Positions 11,655 through 22,000 of a DNA stretch of 64,000 bases are shown one piece after another (within the stretch, counting starts at the first letter, position 1; each line of letters begins with the position of its first letter). This DNA is from Hydractinia symbiolongicarpus. Lineage: Eukaryota; Cnidaria; Hydrozoa; Anthoathecata; Hydractiniidae. The DNA is taken from NCBI RefSeq assembly GCF_029227915.1, contig NC_079878.1, positions 5,828,001 through 5,892,000 on the forward strand, read 5' to 3'. The notes beneath the pieces were generated by a model. It was given only the letters and a program-made list of their open reading frames with translations. It had not been told where the DNA came from and ran no database searches. The position numbers were made by a program, and so were the translations under genes.

Positions 11655-12161
11655 GCGGGCGTTTTGCACCTCCCTCCAATCTCAACCAACATCAAAAATA
11701 TTGACCTTTATTTTATTTAGCCTCTCCTATTTCAGAGAATTGTTTTTAGAAGGAACAACAAAGGTAGTTCTGTAGTGCTTAGAAAGCTTCTATATTTTAA
11801 CTTTATCTAGCTTAGAGTAGCCTAGTTAACTAAGCTTTCTTCTTCGAGTTGATAAAATGCGTTTCTCTCAAACTAAAGCTTAGACGCGAACGAATTACTC
11901 AGCGGAAACCCCGAGTTTAAATCGAACAATGTGACTAATCGCTTCAGAGGACATTTTAATTTAACTGAGTTGTTTACCAAGCTTGGCCAAATCTTACTTT
12001 GGTAAAAACTTTGTAGAACGCTAATGTTTATTAGGGTGAGTGAAACCACTCGCTGAATATTCGGGATGAAAAGGGCTTCCCCCGATAAATGGAACAAGAG
12101 AGAACAATGGAATTAGCCAATCAATAAGCGCAGCCAGATTTTGGCCGCAGAAAAATCGTTT

Positions 12162-12225
12162 GAGACCCGGCGTAATTTTTCCCACCTTAACTACTCCGGT
12201 GGTAAGAAAAATTACGCTGGGTCTC
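12162..12225. repeat. Strong hairpin (19/20 arm match)
   Basis: GAGACCCGGCGTAATTTTT on the left pairs with AAAAATTACGCTGGGTCTC on the right. Additional CCCACC/GGTGG pairing lies towards the loop. It is probably a fold-back MITE remnant. No coding sequence is associated. Confidence 0.7.
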
Positions 12226-12866
12226 CTGGCTAACCTCAGAGTTGCTAGAAACCCACGCTGTGTGCGTGGAGAAAATTTACACAAATAGTAGCTACTATAC
12301 AACTGGGGTTACCTTTTGTCTATTTTATGATATCTACCACACAGTAAAAAAACTGTATGTCTCAGTTGAAGGAAACATGTCTCAATTGATTATATGTTGT
12401 TCCTGACTGCTAATGCAAAACAGTGCTCAAAAATTAACACTTCTTCCTCTAGAAAAACAGCAACAAAATTAAGTTAAGTAAGTACGCTAATATAAGGTTT
12501 TAAAGGTACTGTCCGGTAAAATATTAAAACTTGATATTAGTTACATCTCGGCACAAAAGTAAAGAAAAAAGTATTTAAATACAACCAAAATTGTCTTTCA
12601 TAAGTTTAAACTGAATTTGTTTACTTGACCATGCCATTCTTAATCGCCATCTTTACTGAACTTCGAACGCGGAAAAGGACTGGGTAAAAACATTAATATG
12701 CGCAATTTATGCAATGACGTATTCTTTGGGTTACCCCCGTGTGTAGAGAGGCGCGTGGCGCAGAAAGAGAAATAAAGAAAAAAAAGTTAATGATATTCCC
12801 AACAGAATTTTTTTACGTTTATCAATCATCTTCACAAGCAGAAATTAAAACATAATTGGATTTCAG

Positions 12867-13540
12867 TTTGAGCTAGAACGGCCCAATAACAAACAACAAA
12901 TTCCCTCTTATAATGACGATGGCCCAGACGCACCAGAATTACCCGCTGCTTCTCGCACAGATTTATATATCAGTGAGTGGTGCTTATGTGAAAATTGCGA
13001 GAGGATGCCTTCAGCTGTTGAGTGTTTGTGCTGTAACGAGGTGGACACTATCAAATACTTACAACTACGGTACCTATATAATTTGACCTCACATTTTTCT
13101 ACTGGTTGTATTATAAATGAGCGCCTGGGTACAAGGTTTCTATTGTGTTTTAGATAAGAAATGTATAACAGAGCATACTAAACAGAGCACGAAGATGTCA
13201 ACGCGGTTGTGATTTTAAAGAACACTTTGTGGACAGCGTTAGTCGCTCTCCACGATCGGGAAAGCCGTGGACTTAAAAAATCCCTAGCACTCTTGAAATT
13301 TCTGTTGTCATAGTATTTCCAATCTTATTATTTGAGGATGATATTTTTAGATCTTATCGATATGCGGCATACCGCCAATTCTGTTGGTTTGTTCATAACC
13401 ACTTGGGAAAAGGCGTTCGTCGGGTTATACCATCTTGTTTCGTGTCTAAGATACGTAGAGAATATCCAAGTACGAATGGGATGTATACTGGCTTCAAAGA
13501 AGGTGAAGAAATATCTCAAATTGATTTTTCTCGGACAAAT
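12867..13540 (+). pseudogene. P2X7 ballast-like zinc-domain coding segments inside the TIR element
   Basis: Three in-order plus-strand segments resemble the C-terminal cytoplasmic ballast domain of P2X7, a cysteine-rich zinc-binding domain also found free-standing in many invertebrate proteins. Segment one (12867-13069) follows a TTTCAG acceptor and contains SEWCLCENCERMPS and ECLCCNEV. Segment two (about 13154-13290) contains CITEH and ALVALHDRESRGLKK. Segment three (13361 to about 13540) follows a TTTTTAG acceptor and contains SYRYAAYRQFCWFVHNHLGK and GVRRVIPSC. No start codon was found. Segment two changes frame internally and the first junction does not keep phase with simple GT-AG splicing. 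The locus is therefore either decayed or spliced in a way I could not resolve. No P2X channel region is present. Confidence 0.6.
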
Positions 13541-13639
13541 GAAGTTGACGATGAGAATATTTGATTGTAAATTAAAAACAACAGTCTTTTGCAGGAGAGG
13601 CGTTCGATCGCACGCGCACGTCGTGGCACACGCGTAAAT

Positions 13640-14165
13640 CGTTTCAGGCGTGCGATTAATTGAACGCCTGAAAAATTAATAATGAGTTTTAGAAATCAAT
13701 CCTATAAAATCCCATTTTACAGCGTGCGATGGCAGCCTTCGAAATAATTTTTGGAGTCTCGTCAGACTTTCGTCGGACAAAACGTTGATAGATTTCCGTC
13801 TTCGCCGAACACTTTTAGATCTCAGAATTATCGAATAGTCCTGGTCATTTTCATCCACGAGCAAGCCTATTCATAGCCAACCTGACCATCCTAGCTAATT
13901 CACCAACTCCTGACTTAGCTAAAAGAACTACGTAGACATGAATGTCTTTTGCCTGGCCCCTTCGTCGTTGGTAACCAGGTCTTACACAAGAAATCCAGCC
14001 ATGCGGTTCTTAACTTATGCGGAGGTGAACACCGACGGAGCACGGATGAATCAAGTCTGCAAAACTGCACTTACGGGCGGAACAGACATTTTATCATGGA
14101 TTTAAGTGTAGATAATTTCTTCATTTGACAAAACAATTGGAAACCATAGCTGGTCCGAATTTACT
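13640..14165. repeat. Dispersed ~500-bp repeat, copy 1 (inverted partner near 57 kb)
   Basis: This block matches 56590-57110 in reverse complement, sharing for example GCCAACCTGA, TAAGACCTGGTTACCAA on the complementary strand, and TTTTATCATGGATTTAA. On the minus strand it includes a 62-codon open frame (13676-13864) with the basic segment SKSVRRRRKSINVL and LTRLQKLFRRLPSHAVKW. The partner encodes a broken version of the same peptide. It may be a fragment of the transposon's own gene; I do not recognise the protein. Confidence 0.65.
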
Positions 14166-14560
14166 GTGGTTTTTTTCATGCCCCAAGTGTTATTTAAACA
14201 ATTTTAATCTTTCTGGGGGCGTTTAATGGGCGTTTATTCGAAGCATTACGGTATAAAAAGTATAAATATAAATAACCTCAAACCAAGTATTTCTTTTTGT
14301 GTGCTAATTGAGGTAGCTTTGGTAATAGAATAGGGGTATTGGGAACGAGGTTTATAATTGTGGAGGAAGTATAAAAGTATATAAAACACAATTTATTTAA
14401 TGCGTTTGTATTTTCTATAATTCCTTCTTTTGCTGGTCGGCTTTCTGGAGTACAATATATGTACGATATGACAACAACAGTTGTCATATCGTTTGGTATA
14501 TTACAAAAAATGATTCAGATTCGTCAAGGAGTTTAACTTGTAATGTCGCGTCAGATTTTT

Positions 14561-14728
14561 TCATTTCATCATCGCACGTTGCTGTCTGCGTTTAAGCATT
14601 GGCCACTCCAACGGATGTCTGCATAGATCTTTTACGTAAATAATCTTACCCGTGTCTGGTCTCAGTATCGGCACAAAAAATAAAGCAGCTTTAACATAAT
14701 CTACTTTAATTTGTGTAGAGTCAGACAT
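14561..14728 (-). CDS. Small 55-residue ORF inside the TIR element
   Basis: ATG at 14728 to TGA at 14561 encodes MSDSTQIKVDYVKAALFF, VPILRPDTGKIIYVKDLC, then a basic end (EWPMLKRRQQRAMMK). The composition looks protein-like. I recognise no family. It could be a genuine small protein, an exon of a larger transposon gene, or chance. It lies in the same TIR element as the P2X7-like segments but on the opposite strand. Confidence 0.3.
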   Translation of the reverse strand: MSDSTQIKVDYVKAALFFVPILRPDTGKIIYVKDLCRHPLEWPMLKRRQQRAMMK

Positions 14729-15289
14729 TCTGTTTGTGTGGACATTAAGTTCTATCTCTGAAAGTGAGTTGCATGCTTTGAACTTAAATATTCATAAATT
14801 GCTACATTTTTTTAAAAAGGGGGTAAAATATTTAAAAAAAAGATTAAATTAATCTGGTAATATTGTTCAGAGTAAAACAATCATTTTCTATTTACAATGT
14901 TTTGACTTGCCGAGAACCCAACGCTTACGTCACAACAAAATATTATTTTAGCCTCCCTTTCATGTAGAATGGCTTCGGTATAAATTTGCTTTTGACAACG
15001 TGCGATATGAAAAATTTGTAAACATAAAAGAAATGTTATTAAGTTGTAAAACTTTAGAAATATAACCACTTACATTTTCGCAACAAATAAGAGAAGTGCA
15101 ATTAAGTTCAGGCTACTTTTTTATTATTATATTTTTACTGGACAGTACCTTTAACATATGATGCAATCAAAGAACATGTCTTTTTAATTTTTTTAAAGTA
15201 GTAGACTTTTTGGGGTAAACACTTGAATTAATTGCTTTTGGTTCTGGAATAATAACACAAATTATAGAAATAATGTATTTCTATTGGAA

Positions 15290-15675
15290 TAAGTAGATGC
15301 AACACATTCAGTATGCGTAGACTATTTATGGAAATCTTTGGGGAATGTGCAGGAAGGTGCCTCCTTCGTGCTTAGGTTTGGGAGGATTAAGGGTGATTTG
15401 TGTCCTGCCAAAGGTTTTTAGCAATCTTTTACGTACCGAGGTACTCATCAGGGTCCTTGGTTTGTTCTTTCATCGGAGAATTTGTTACTAGGAAGTTAGT
15501 TTCTGCCTTTGTAAAAAATAGTGTGCATGGGCCTGATCTCAATACGCATAGCTTTAGGATTGGTGGGGCCTCTGCTGCAGCATCTTGTGGTATTCCAGTC
15601 TCTGTCATTGAGATCTTAGGCAGGTGGTCCAGCGACTGTTATCGTCGATATATCCATCTTCCAAATAAAGTGTAA
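15290..15675 (+). pseudogene. Tyrosine recombinase (Crypton/DIRS-type) C-terminal fragment
   Basis: The open frame ending at 15675 contains NTHSFRIGGASAAASCGI and EILGRWSSDCYRRYIHLP. These are the HxxR box, the GRWSS motif and the presumed nucleophile tyrosine of tyrosine recombinases carried by Cryptons and DIRS-like elements. An upstream segment in another frame near 15300-15400 (LRFGRIKGDLCPAK) matches the preceding part of the same domain, so the gene is frameshifted. The first catalytic arginine region is absent. It is a fragment, not an active enzyme. Confidence 0.75.
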
Positions 15676-16780
15676 CACAGTGTTCTAAAATGGCCAACCT
15701 AAATGACGTGCCTAAGTTGTGGGACATTTAATCCATTTAAATTTACAGAGTGATTTTTGTTATTTACTGTAATTATAATTGTTAGACTAGGTCCTGTGGT
15801 TAGTAGTACACAATTCGTGTCGTAATATGGATTTTATGTATGTCAAGTATTATGACTTTGTGTTTTTTTTGGCTTTAGACTGTTATTTGCTTTCTATAGC
15901 TATTTTAAAGTTTTACGTGTATCTAGGCTCCTTTGTATGTGTGTATGTCGTTGACACATATAAGCCGGTACTCTTAATGACTGACGTTTTCCTACAAATA
16001 CCCACACTAATTTGGGGAAATTTGGGGATGTGGGCCTTTCTATGTCAGCCATAAACCATTTGGACAGATGCGTGTGTGAGGCTTATGTATCTTATTATTA
16101 CTTGATATTATTATCACTTATTATCATTACGGTGAGGCACACCCTTTTATGAATCCTGATATTATTATGTGGTAACACACGCTGGGCCAATACTGGACCA
16201 GCTTGTGCATTCCACCTTTAGCTCATGATTATTGATAACACATGTTTATTGGGTGCAGAAGACACCATATGTGATTATCGGTTTATAGTGAAGTGCAAGT
16301 GTACCTTCGTGCATGAGAATAAATTATTAAATAAGTATATATGTATTAAATTAAATAATTAATCAATTAAAAGAAGTGATAGGTAAATGTGTAATTAGTT
16401 GTGAAATGTACCTCGTGAATAGAGGAAATGAGTATGTAATTCATGCATGAAGAGATCTGGGTCATGCCTTGGAAATCATTCACAATATTATAATCCATGA
16501 GGACATAAGCTTGTAAGGGTCAACAAAAATGTACATACTCTTAGGAAATTACCCTCTTTGCCTTGGGCAAGCATTTTGGTGTAATTACCTTGTTATGATT
16601 ACTAGCAGCAGGCGTTATCTGTCCTGCCTTACTCAATTATTTTCTTACCTGGCATCCTCGATCCATTCCCTAAATTTACAAATTGCATTCCACGTGTATG
16701 ATGTTGTATACTTAAAGTGTGCCATAATACAGTATTCTCGATTAATAAGTGTGTTTTTACTGAGTAACCAAGACAATAAT
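15676..16780. other. Non-coding stretch between recombinase fragment and palindrome array
   Basis: AT-rich with no recognisable exon. It may be the 3' part of the recombinase-bearing element, but I found no terminal repeats to define one. Confidence 0.4.
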
Positions 16781-17040
16781 GCATATCCTGAGCATCAGGA
16801 TATGCACAAATATATAATGCATAACCTGAGCGTCAGGATATGCATTACAGGCATCTTCATGCCTTGAGCATGGTGTTTTTAATCATACCCTGAGCGTCAG
16901 GTTAATTAGAGATGCCCTGATCGTGAGTGGCTTCATTATGCCCTGAGCGTCAGGCGCGTGTTTCTTATTCACATGATGACTACACTAGAGATGCCCTGAG
17001 TGTCAGGTGCATCGACATGTCCTAAGCGATAGGCACATGC
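16781..17040. repeat. Array of eight small palindromes with CCTGAGCGTCAGG core
   Basis: Cores occur at about 16787, 16825, 16862 (weak), 16889, 16915 (degenerate), 16941, 16994 and 17020 (degenerate). Each is CCTGA-GCG-TCAGG or a variant. Flanking bases also pair: the first unit extends to a perfect 25-bp palindrome (16781-16805) and the second to 31 bp with one mismatch (16816-16846). Spacers are unequal and unrelated. No coding sequence overlaps. Confidence 0.8.
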
Positions 17041-19075
17041 TAATTACTTGTGTTCTTAATCTACAGTATTTCTACAACGACTTGCTTACGAAAGAGGCTC
17101 AACACACCCACCAATTATTAACATGAGCCAAAAGAAATGCCAAGGAAACTGTAAGCTGTGAACCTTGGCAGTGTGGGATGTTGGGTTCTTATATGCAAAA
17201 TAATCAAGACCTGGGTAGGATCCAGTTCCTTTACAGGCAAGTGAGACTAATAACCCTGGCAATCTTTAAGATTAGGTCTATAGGTAGAAACCACTCCACT
17301 GTGCAAGGCTCTACGTGACATGTTCAATGACTGAGGTGAACCTAATGTATATTAACTACAATGCTAAAGAACTGTACCTCTGTCACCACAATTAACATGA
17401 GCAAAACTTACAGTTTAGCTCCATTTTAATTTTTTTCAAAAATGATAACAGATGTCAACTAGTCCCTGCACTTTAGGGCTTTACCATGAGTTTTTTTCCA
17501 AGTGTGACATTTTGAATGCTTACTATTTTCCCCATTGTTTTAATGTCTTTAAACTTAATTTTTTTCCTACCATCTTTCTTTGCTTCTTCAGGACTTGCCA
17601 TCTCGCGTAAATGTTTGTTGCTCGGGCATTATTAAACCTCTCGCGTAGATATTGATTAAAAATTAACATTTTTTTTCAATTCTACGCTAGAAGTACTTCC
17701 ATTACTTCGTGCAACACACAAAGCTACAGCTATCTTAAGGAGTGGAGGACATTTACAGAGCAAGCTCCATGAGCAGTGAACCCCAAGCACTGTGCCACTA
17801 TCAAATGATTAAAATCATTTAAATCATTATCAAGACTTAACTCGTTACACCGAGTAATAGTAACTGTTTTTCGTTTAGTTTTTGTTGCTGATACTATTAA
17901 TTATCTGCTTGTGACATTAAAAATTAAATGTGAATTATATATTTTTTTAAATAAAAACAGGGAGAATAATTTTTTCTTTCATTTTTGGCTTTTAATAAGG
18001 TTTGAATAAATTTCCTTTTCTCTTTATTTATTCAAAAAATACCCTTGAGCATTACTACCAACGTAAAAATCAAAACTAAATTCATGCATAACTTTAAAAA
18101 AATAAGCATAACAGGTGAGGGTGTTACAACAAGCATATAGGGGCGTGTTTTTTTCGTGACAAAAGTATAATAAAAAAATACGCAAAAAAATCTATTTAAC
18201 AAGGTTTTCTACACAATTAATATATTATCTTTTAATATTAATTAAAATTTTCATTAAAAGAGGAGGGTGTTATGACAAGCGTAAAGTTTAGAATTTAGCA
18301 GTATTGACAAAATATAAAAGTGGGAATTGACTAGCTACCTTGAAAAAATTAATTTTTGTATGTAAATTATCTTTTCGTAGTGGACTTTAAATTAATAAAT
18401 GCAAGGTAAATAATGAAATTATGCTAGCTATACATTTTATACGATAGACGTTTTGCACAGCTTAGACATGGCATGTGTGGTTCTCGCACTTGTGATTGTA
18501 CGTCTCTCATAGCAAGGCCTGATACACAGAGAATATAAACCATTTTCGAACGTCCTAGTATATAGTGTGTGAAACTGATATTTATTACTTTAAGGGAAGA
18601 AACCTTTGCAGGGAGATAATTTTAGGGATAAGCTTTTGTGAATGCCAACCAACACTCATTTCGCATGAAATAAGCTTTATAATTTGGCGGAGTATTTTTT
18701 AAATTTTAGGCAAAAAATATTGAAAAAAAGCAAAACAAAGAGCTGTGGATTGAAAGTAATTCAGAAAAGGATTTTTTTTACTTGTAAAAATACTTTTTAT
18801 ACTATTCGAAAATTTATTTGCATCCTAATTATATACAGGGCAGTACAATTTATTGTGAAACGGTTTTCTTTTAAGCTTCCCTGTTAATAAATACCTGTCC
18901 TGCTAACATTTCTTTTATATTTTCTAGGTAGCTTTAGTGCCAACAATATTGTTAATTCTATTACAACAATTTCTGTTCTGTCATAAATTTCTATGTTGCT
19001 ATTTTTATAGTTTATGATATATTTACAACAGATCAGCTTTGTATACCACTCTTTATCAATCATTAGAAGTAACCA
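17041..19075. other. Upstream region of COA1
   Basis: No exon recognised. The last part must contain the COA1 promoter. Short shared phrases such as GTGTTACAACAAGCAT (18121) and GTGTTATGACAAGC (18268), also seen near 57240, indicate decayed dispersed repeats. Confidence 0.45.
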
Positions 19076-22000
19076 ATGGTTAGTGTTGCCATATTACGAA
19101 AGACAGCTGCTTATGGAGCCGTTTTATCTGCCACAGGCTGTTTCTTTATATACTATAAGATGCAGGGTGAGTGTTTCAATTGTATTTTTTGTGTTTAAAG
19201 TGATGCATTTTAACTTGTTTCTTTACAAAAACATATAAAGCATTTTTTTACTGTTTTGCCTGTTTTGTGCTGTTATTCAGTGTTAGTTGGGGAGAAAGGA
19301 GGGGGAGGGAGGTTAGCAATTTGTAATTAATTTTTAATAAGTAGTTTAGAAAAATTTTTTTTGAATCTGTAGGATCAGAAACATTTCACTTAGTAAATGA
19401 CAGATTAAGCCTCCGGGTTGCTTAATCTGTTTAAAAATTCATCTTGCCAGTTGGTGCTTATTTGGCAGGAATTTAGGAGCAGCATTTACAACATCACTTT
19501 TATTAGAATCTATAGTCATAAAAAATCGTTGTTTTTTGCCAATCTGAATAAGCCGCCTCTTTTCTCGAGGGAGGAGGGCGCTTATTTGAGCAGATGCACT
19601 TATTTGAGCAGGGGAGCTTATTGAGCATGAGGCGAGGGTGATGCATTAGAAAGAACTAACTATAGAGGTTTGAAGTTGGTTGATCAAGTAATGAAAGTTA
19701 TTGAAACAGTGATTGATAAGTTACTTAGAGAAAGAATTGATATAGATAAGATGCAATTTGGTTTTGTTCCAGGGCGTGGCACTACAGATGCAATATTTTT
19801 ACTCAGACAGCTTCAGGAAAAGTATTTAGAAAAGAGAAAGAATCTCTATTTTGCCTTTGTAGATTTAGAGAAAGCTTTTGATCGAGTGCCACGTAAAGTT
19901 ATTTGGTGGGCTATGAAAAAATTAGGTGTGCATGAGTGGCTAGTTATGATGGTACAGTCTATGTACCACAATGCTAGAAGTCGTGTCAGAATTAACGATT
20001 CACTTAGTGATGAATTTAGTGTAAATGTTGGTGTACATCAGGGTTCTGTACTTAGTCCTTTGTTGTTTGTTCTAGTCTTAGAAGCGCTGTCGATGGAGTT
20101 CAGAATAGGTTGTCCATGGGAGTTATTGTATGCAGATGATTTAGTTCTCATAGCAGAGTCGATGGAAGAATTAGTTGAGAAGTTTGAGAAGTGGAGAAAA
20201 GGATTAGAAGAGAAAGGACTAAGGGTGAACATAGCAAAGTCTAAAGTCATGATTAGTAGCATTGCAGCCAAGTGTGACCTTGTAGTTGGAAAGTGGCCTT
20301 GTGGAGTTTGCAGGAAAGGGGTTGGTAGTAACTCAATTTTTTGTCAGACTTGCAAGTATTGGGTATATAAGAAGTGCAGTAGTATTGGTGGAAGGTTAAG
20401 AGCTGACATTCAGTTTGCATGTGCAAGTGTTGCAAAGGTGAGATTATAGAGAATGAAGTATTTCCAGCTTCAATGATGTACAACAGTGGTTAGAAATAGT
20501 TGAGAACTTCTGTTACTTAGGTGATATGTTGGGCAGTTAAGGGGGTGTTTGAAGAAGTGTTACTTGCAGGATAGGTTCTGGTTGGAAAAAGTTCAAAGAG
20601 TTACTTCCTTTGTTGACTAGCAGAGTCTTGTCAATTGAGTTAAAAGGTAGATTGTATGAGGCTTGTGTTAGAAGTGTTCTGTTGTACGGTAGTGAGACAT
20701 GGGCAGTGAAGCAGGAAGATCTTGACTGTTTAGAAAGGAATGATATGAGAATGGTTAGGTGGATGTGTAACGCCAGTCTGAGAGACAGAAAGAGTTCAGA
20801 TGAGCTAAGAAGCTGGCTAAGAATTAAAAATGTTATCCAGGTAAGAAGATTGAATTGGCAGGGACACTTGGAAAGAATGAAGGGGTATTTAGGTAAGAAA
20901 GTGTAGAGACTTGATAGTTCCTGGGGCAAAGCCCAGAGGCAGACCGAGAAAGACTTTGCAAGAGGTTATAAGGACAGACTTGATACAGAGGAAGTTGAGT
21001 TTAGCAGGAAATTCTTTAAAACAAACCGTCGTTATTTTTCTTTCGGAGCATTTTTTGAGAAAAAATCGACCCTGGGATTTCACGTTCCTCTGAGAGGGGA
21101 TAGTTTTGGTATCACTGACTAACTAACTAACCCTGTCCCAAATGGTCAATTGCAACGTCACAGATTTAAACTTCGTATCCAAGCTCCCTAAGTACTGGGA
21201 ATACATCTCAATGACGTTTCAGGCCAAAATTGGTATTTGTTTTCGACAAAATTTGGCACAGTTAACAAAAAAAGTATGCTGAACATGATGGTGACATCAA
21301 AATTTTGATTTTTTTTGCCACCTTAAATGTCATTTTAGGCCAAAATTAGTCCAAAAATTAAAACTACTTTATTTTCAACAAAATTTGGCACAGTAAACAA
21401 ATAAAGTATGCTGAACATGATGGTGACATCAAAACTTTGATTTCTTATTACCTAAATGTCATTTTAGGCCAAAATTGGTCTAAAAATTAAAACTACTTTA
21501 TTTTTGACAAAATTTGACACAGTTAACATAAAAAGTTGCTGAACATGATGGTGACACCAAAATTTTGATTTTTTTTGCCACCTTAAATGTCATTTTAGGC
21601 CAAAATTAGTCCAAAAATTAAAACTACTTTATTTTCAACAAAATTTGGCACAGTAAACAAATAAAGTATGCTGAACATGATGGTGACATCAAAACTTTGA
21701 TTTCTTATTACCTAAATGTCATTTTAGACCAAAATTGGTCTAAAAATTAAAACTACTTTATTTTTGACAAAATTTGACACAGTTAACAAAAAAAGTATGC
21801 TGAACATGATGGTGACATCAAAACTTTGATTTCTTATTACCTAAATGTCATTTTAAGCCAAAATTGGTCCAAAAATTAAAACTACTTTATTTTCAAAAAA
21901 ATTTGGCACAGTTAGCAAAAAAAAGTCCAAAAATTAAAACCACTTCATTTTCGGCTAAATCTGGCACAGTTAACAAATAAAGTATGCTGAAAATGATGAT

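Larger units (their letters stand above)
6771..12161. other. Long gene-poor AT-rich region
   Basis: No exon chain could be supported in this 5.4-kb stretch. It holds a short telomere-like run, simple repeats, and scattered copies of a GGGCGCTTATTT motif (11046, 11590). A 140-codon open frame on the minus strand (10612-11034) has no recognisable domain, and I do not call it a gene. Most of the sequence looks like decayed repeat DNA. Confidence 0.5.
12504..15150. mobile_element. TIR DNA element with TTAA flanks (Kolobok- or piggyBac-like), 2.65 kb
   Basis: AGGTACTGTCCGGTAAAA at the left end is the inverted match of TTTTACTGGACAGTACCT at the right end. TTAA lies immediately outside both ends (12500-12503 and 15151-15154). 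TTAA target duplications are typical of Kolobok and piggyBac superfamilies. No transposase was recognised inside. Instead the element holds a P2X7 ballast-like domain on the plus strand and two small open frames on the minus strand (13676-13864, 14561-14728). It also contains a ~500-bp block with a second copy near 57 kb. Superfamily assignment is inferred only from the flank. Confidence 0.65.

Noticed and set aside
15426-15452. Hammerhead-ribozyme-like CTGATGA plus small stem plus GTAAA on the minus strand
   Set aside because: The catalytic GAAA box is imperfect, no cleavage-site stem was found, and it lies antisense to the recombinase coding sequence.
16781-17040. CRISPR array
   Set aside because: Units are palindromic cores with variable flanks and irregular spacing in a eukaryotic genome, without cas genes; described as a palindrome array instead.
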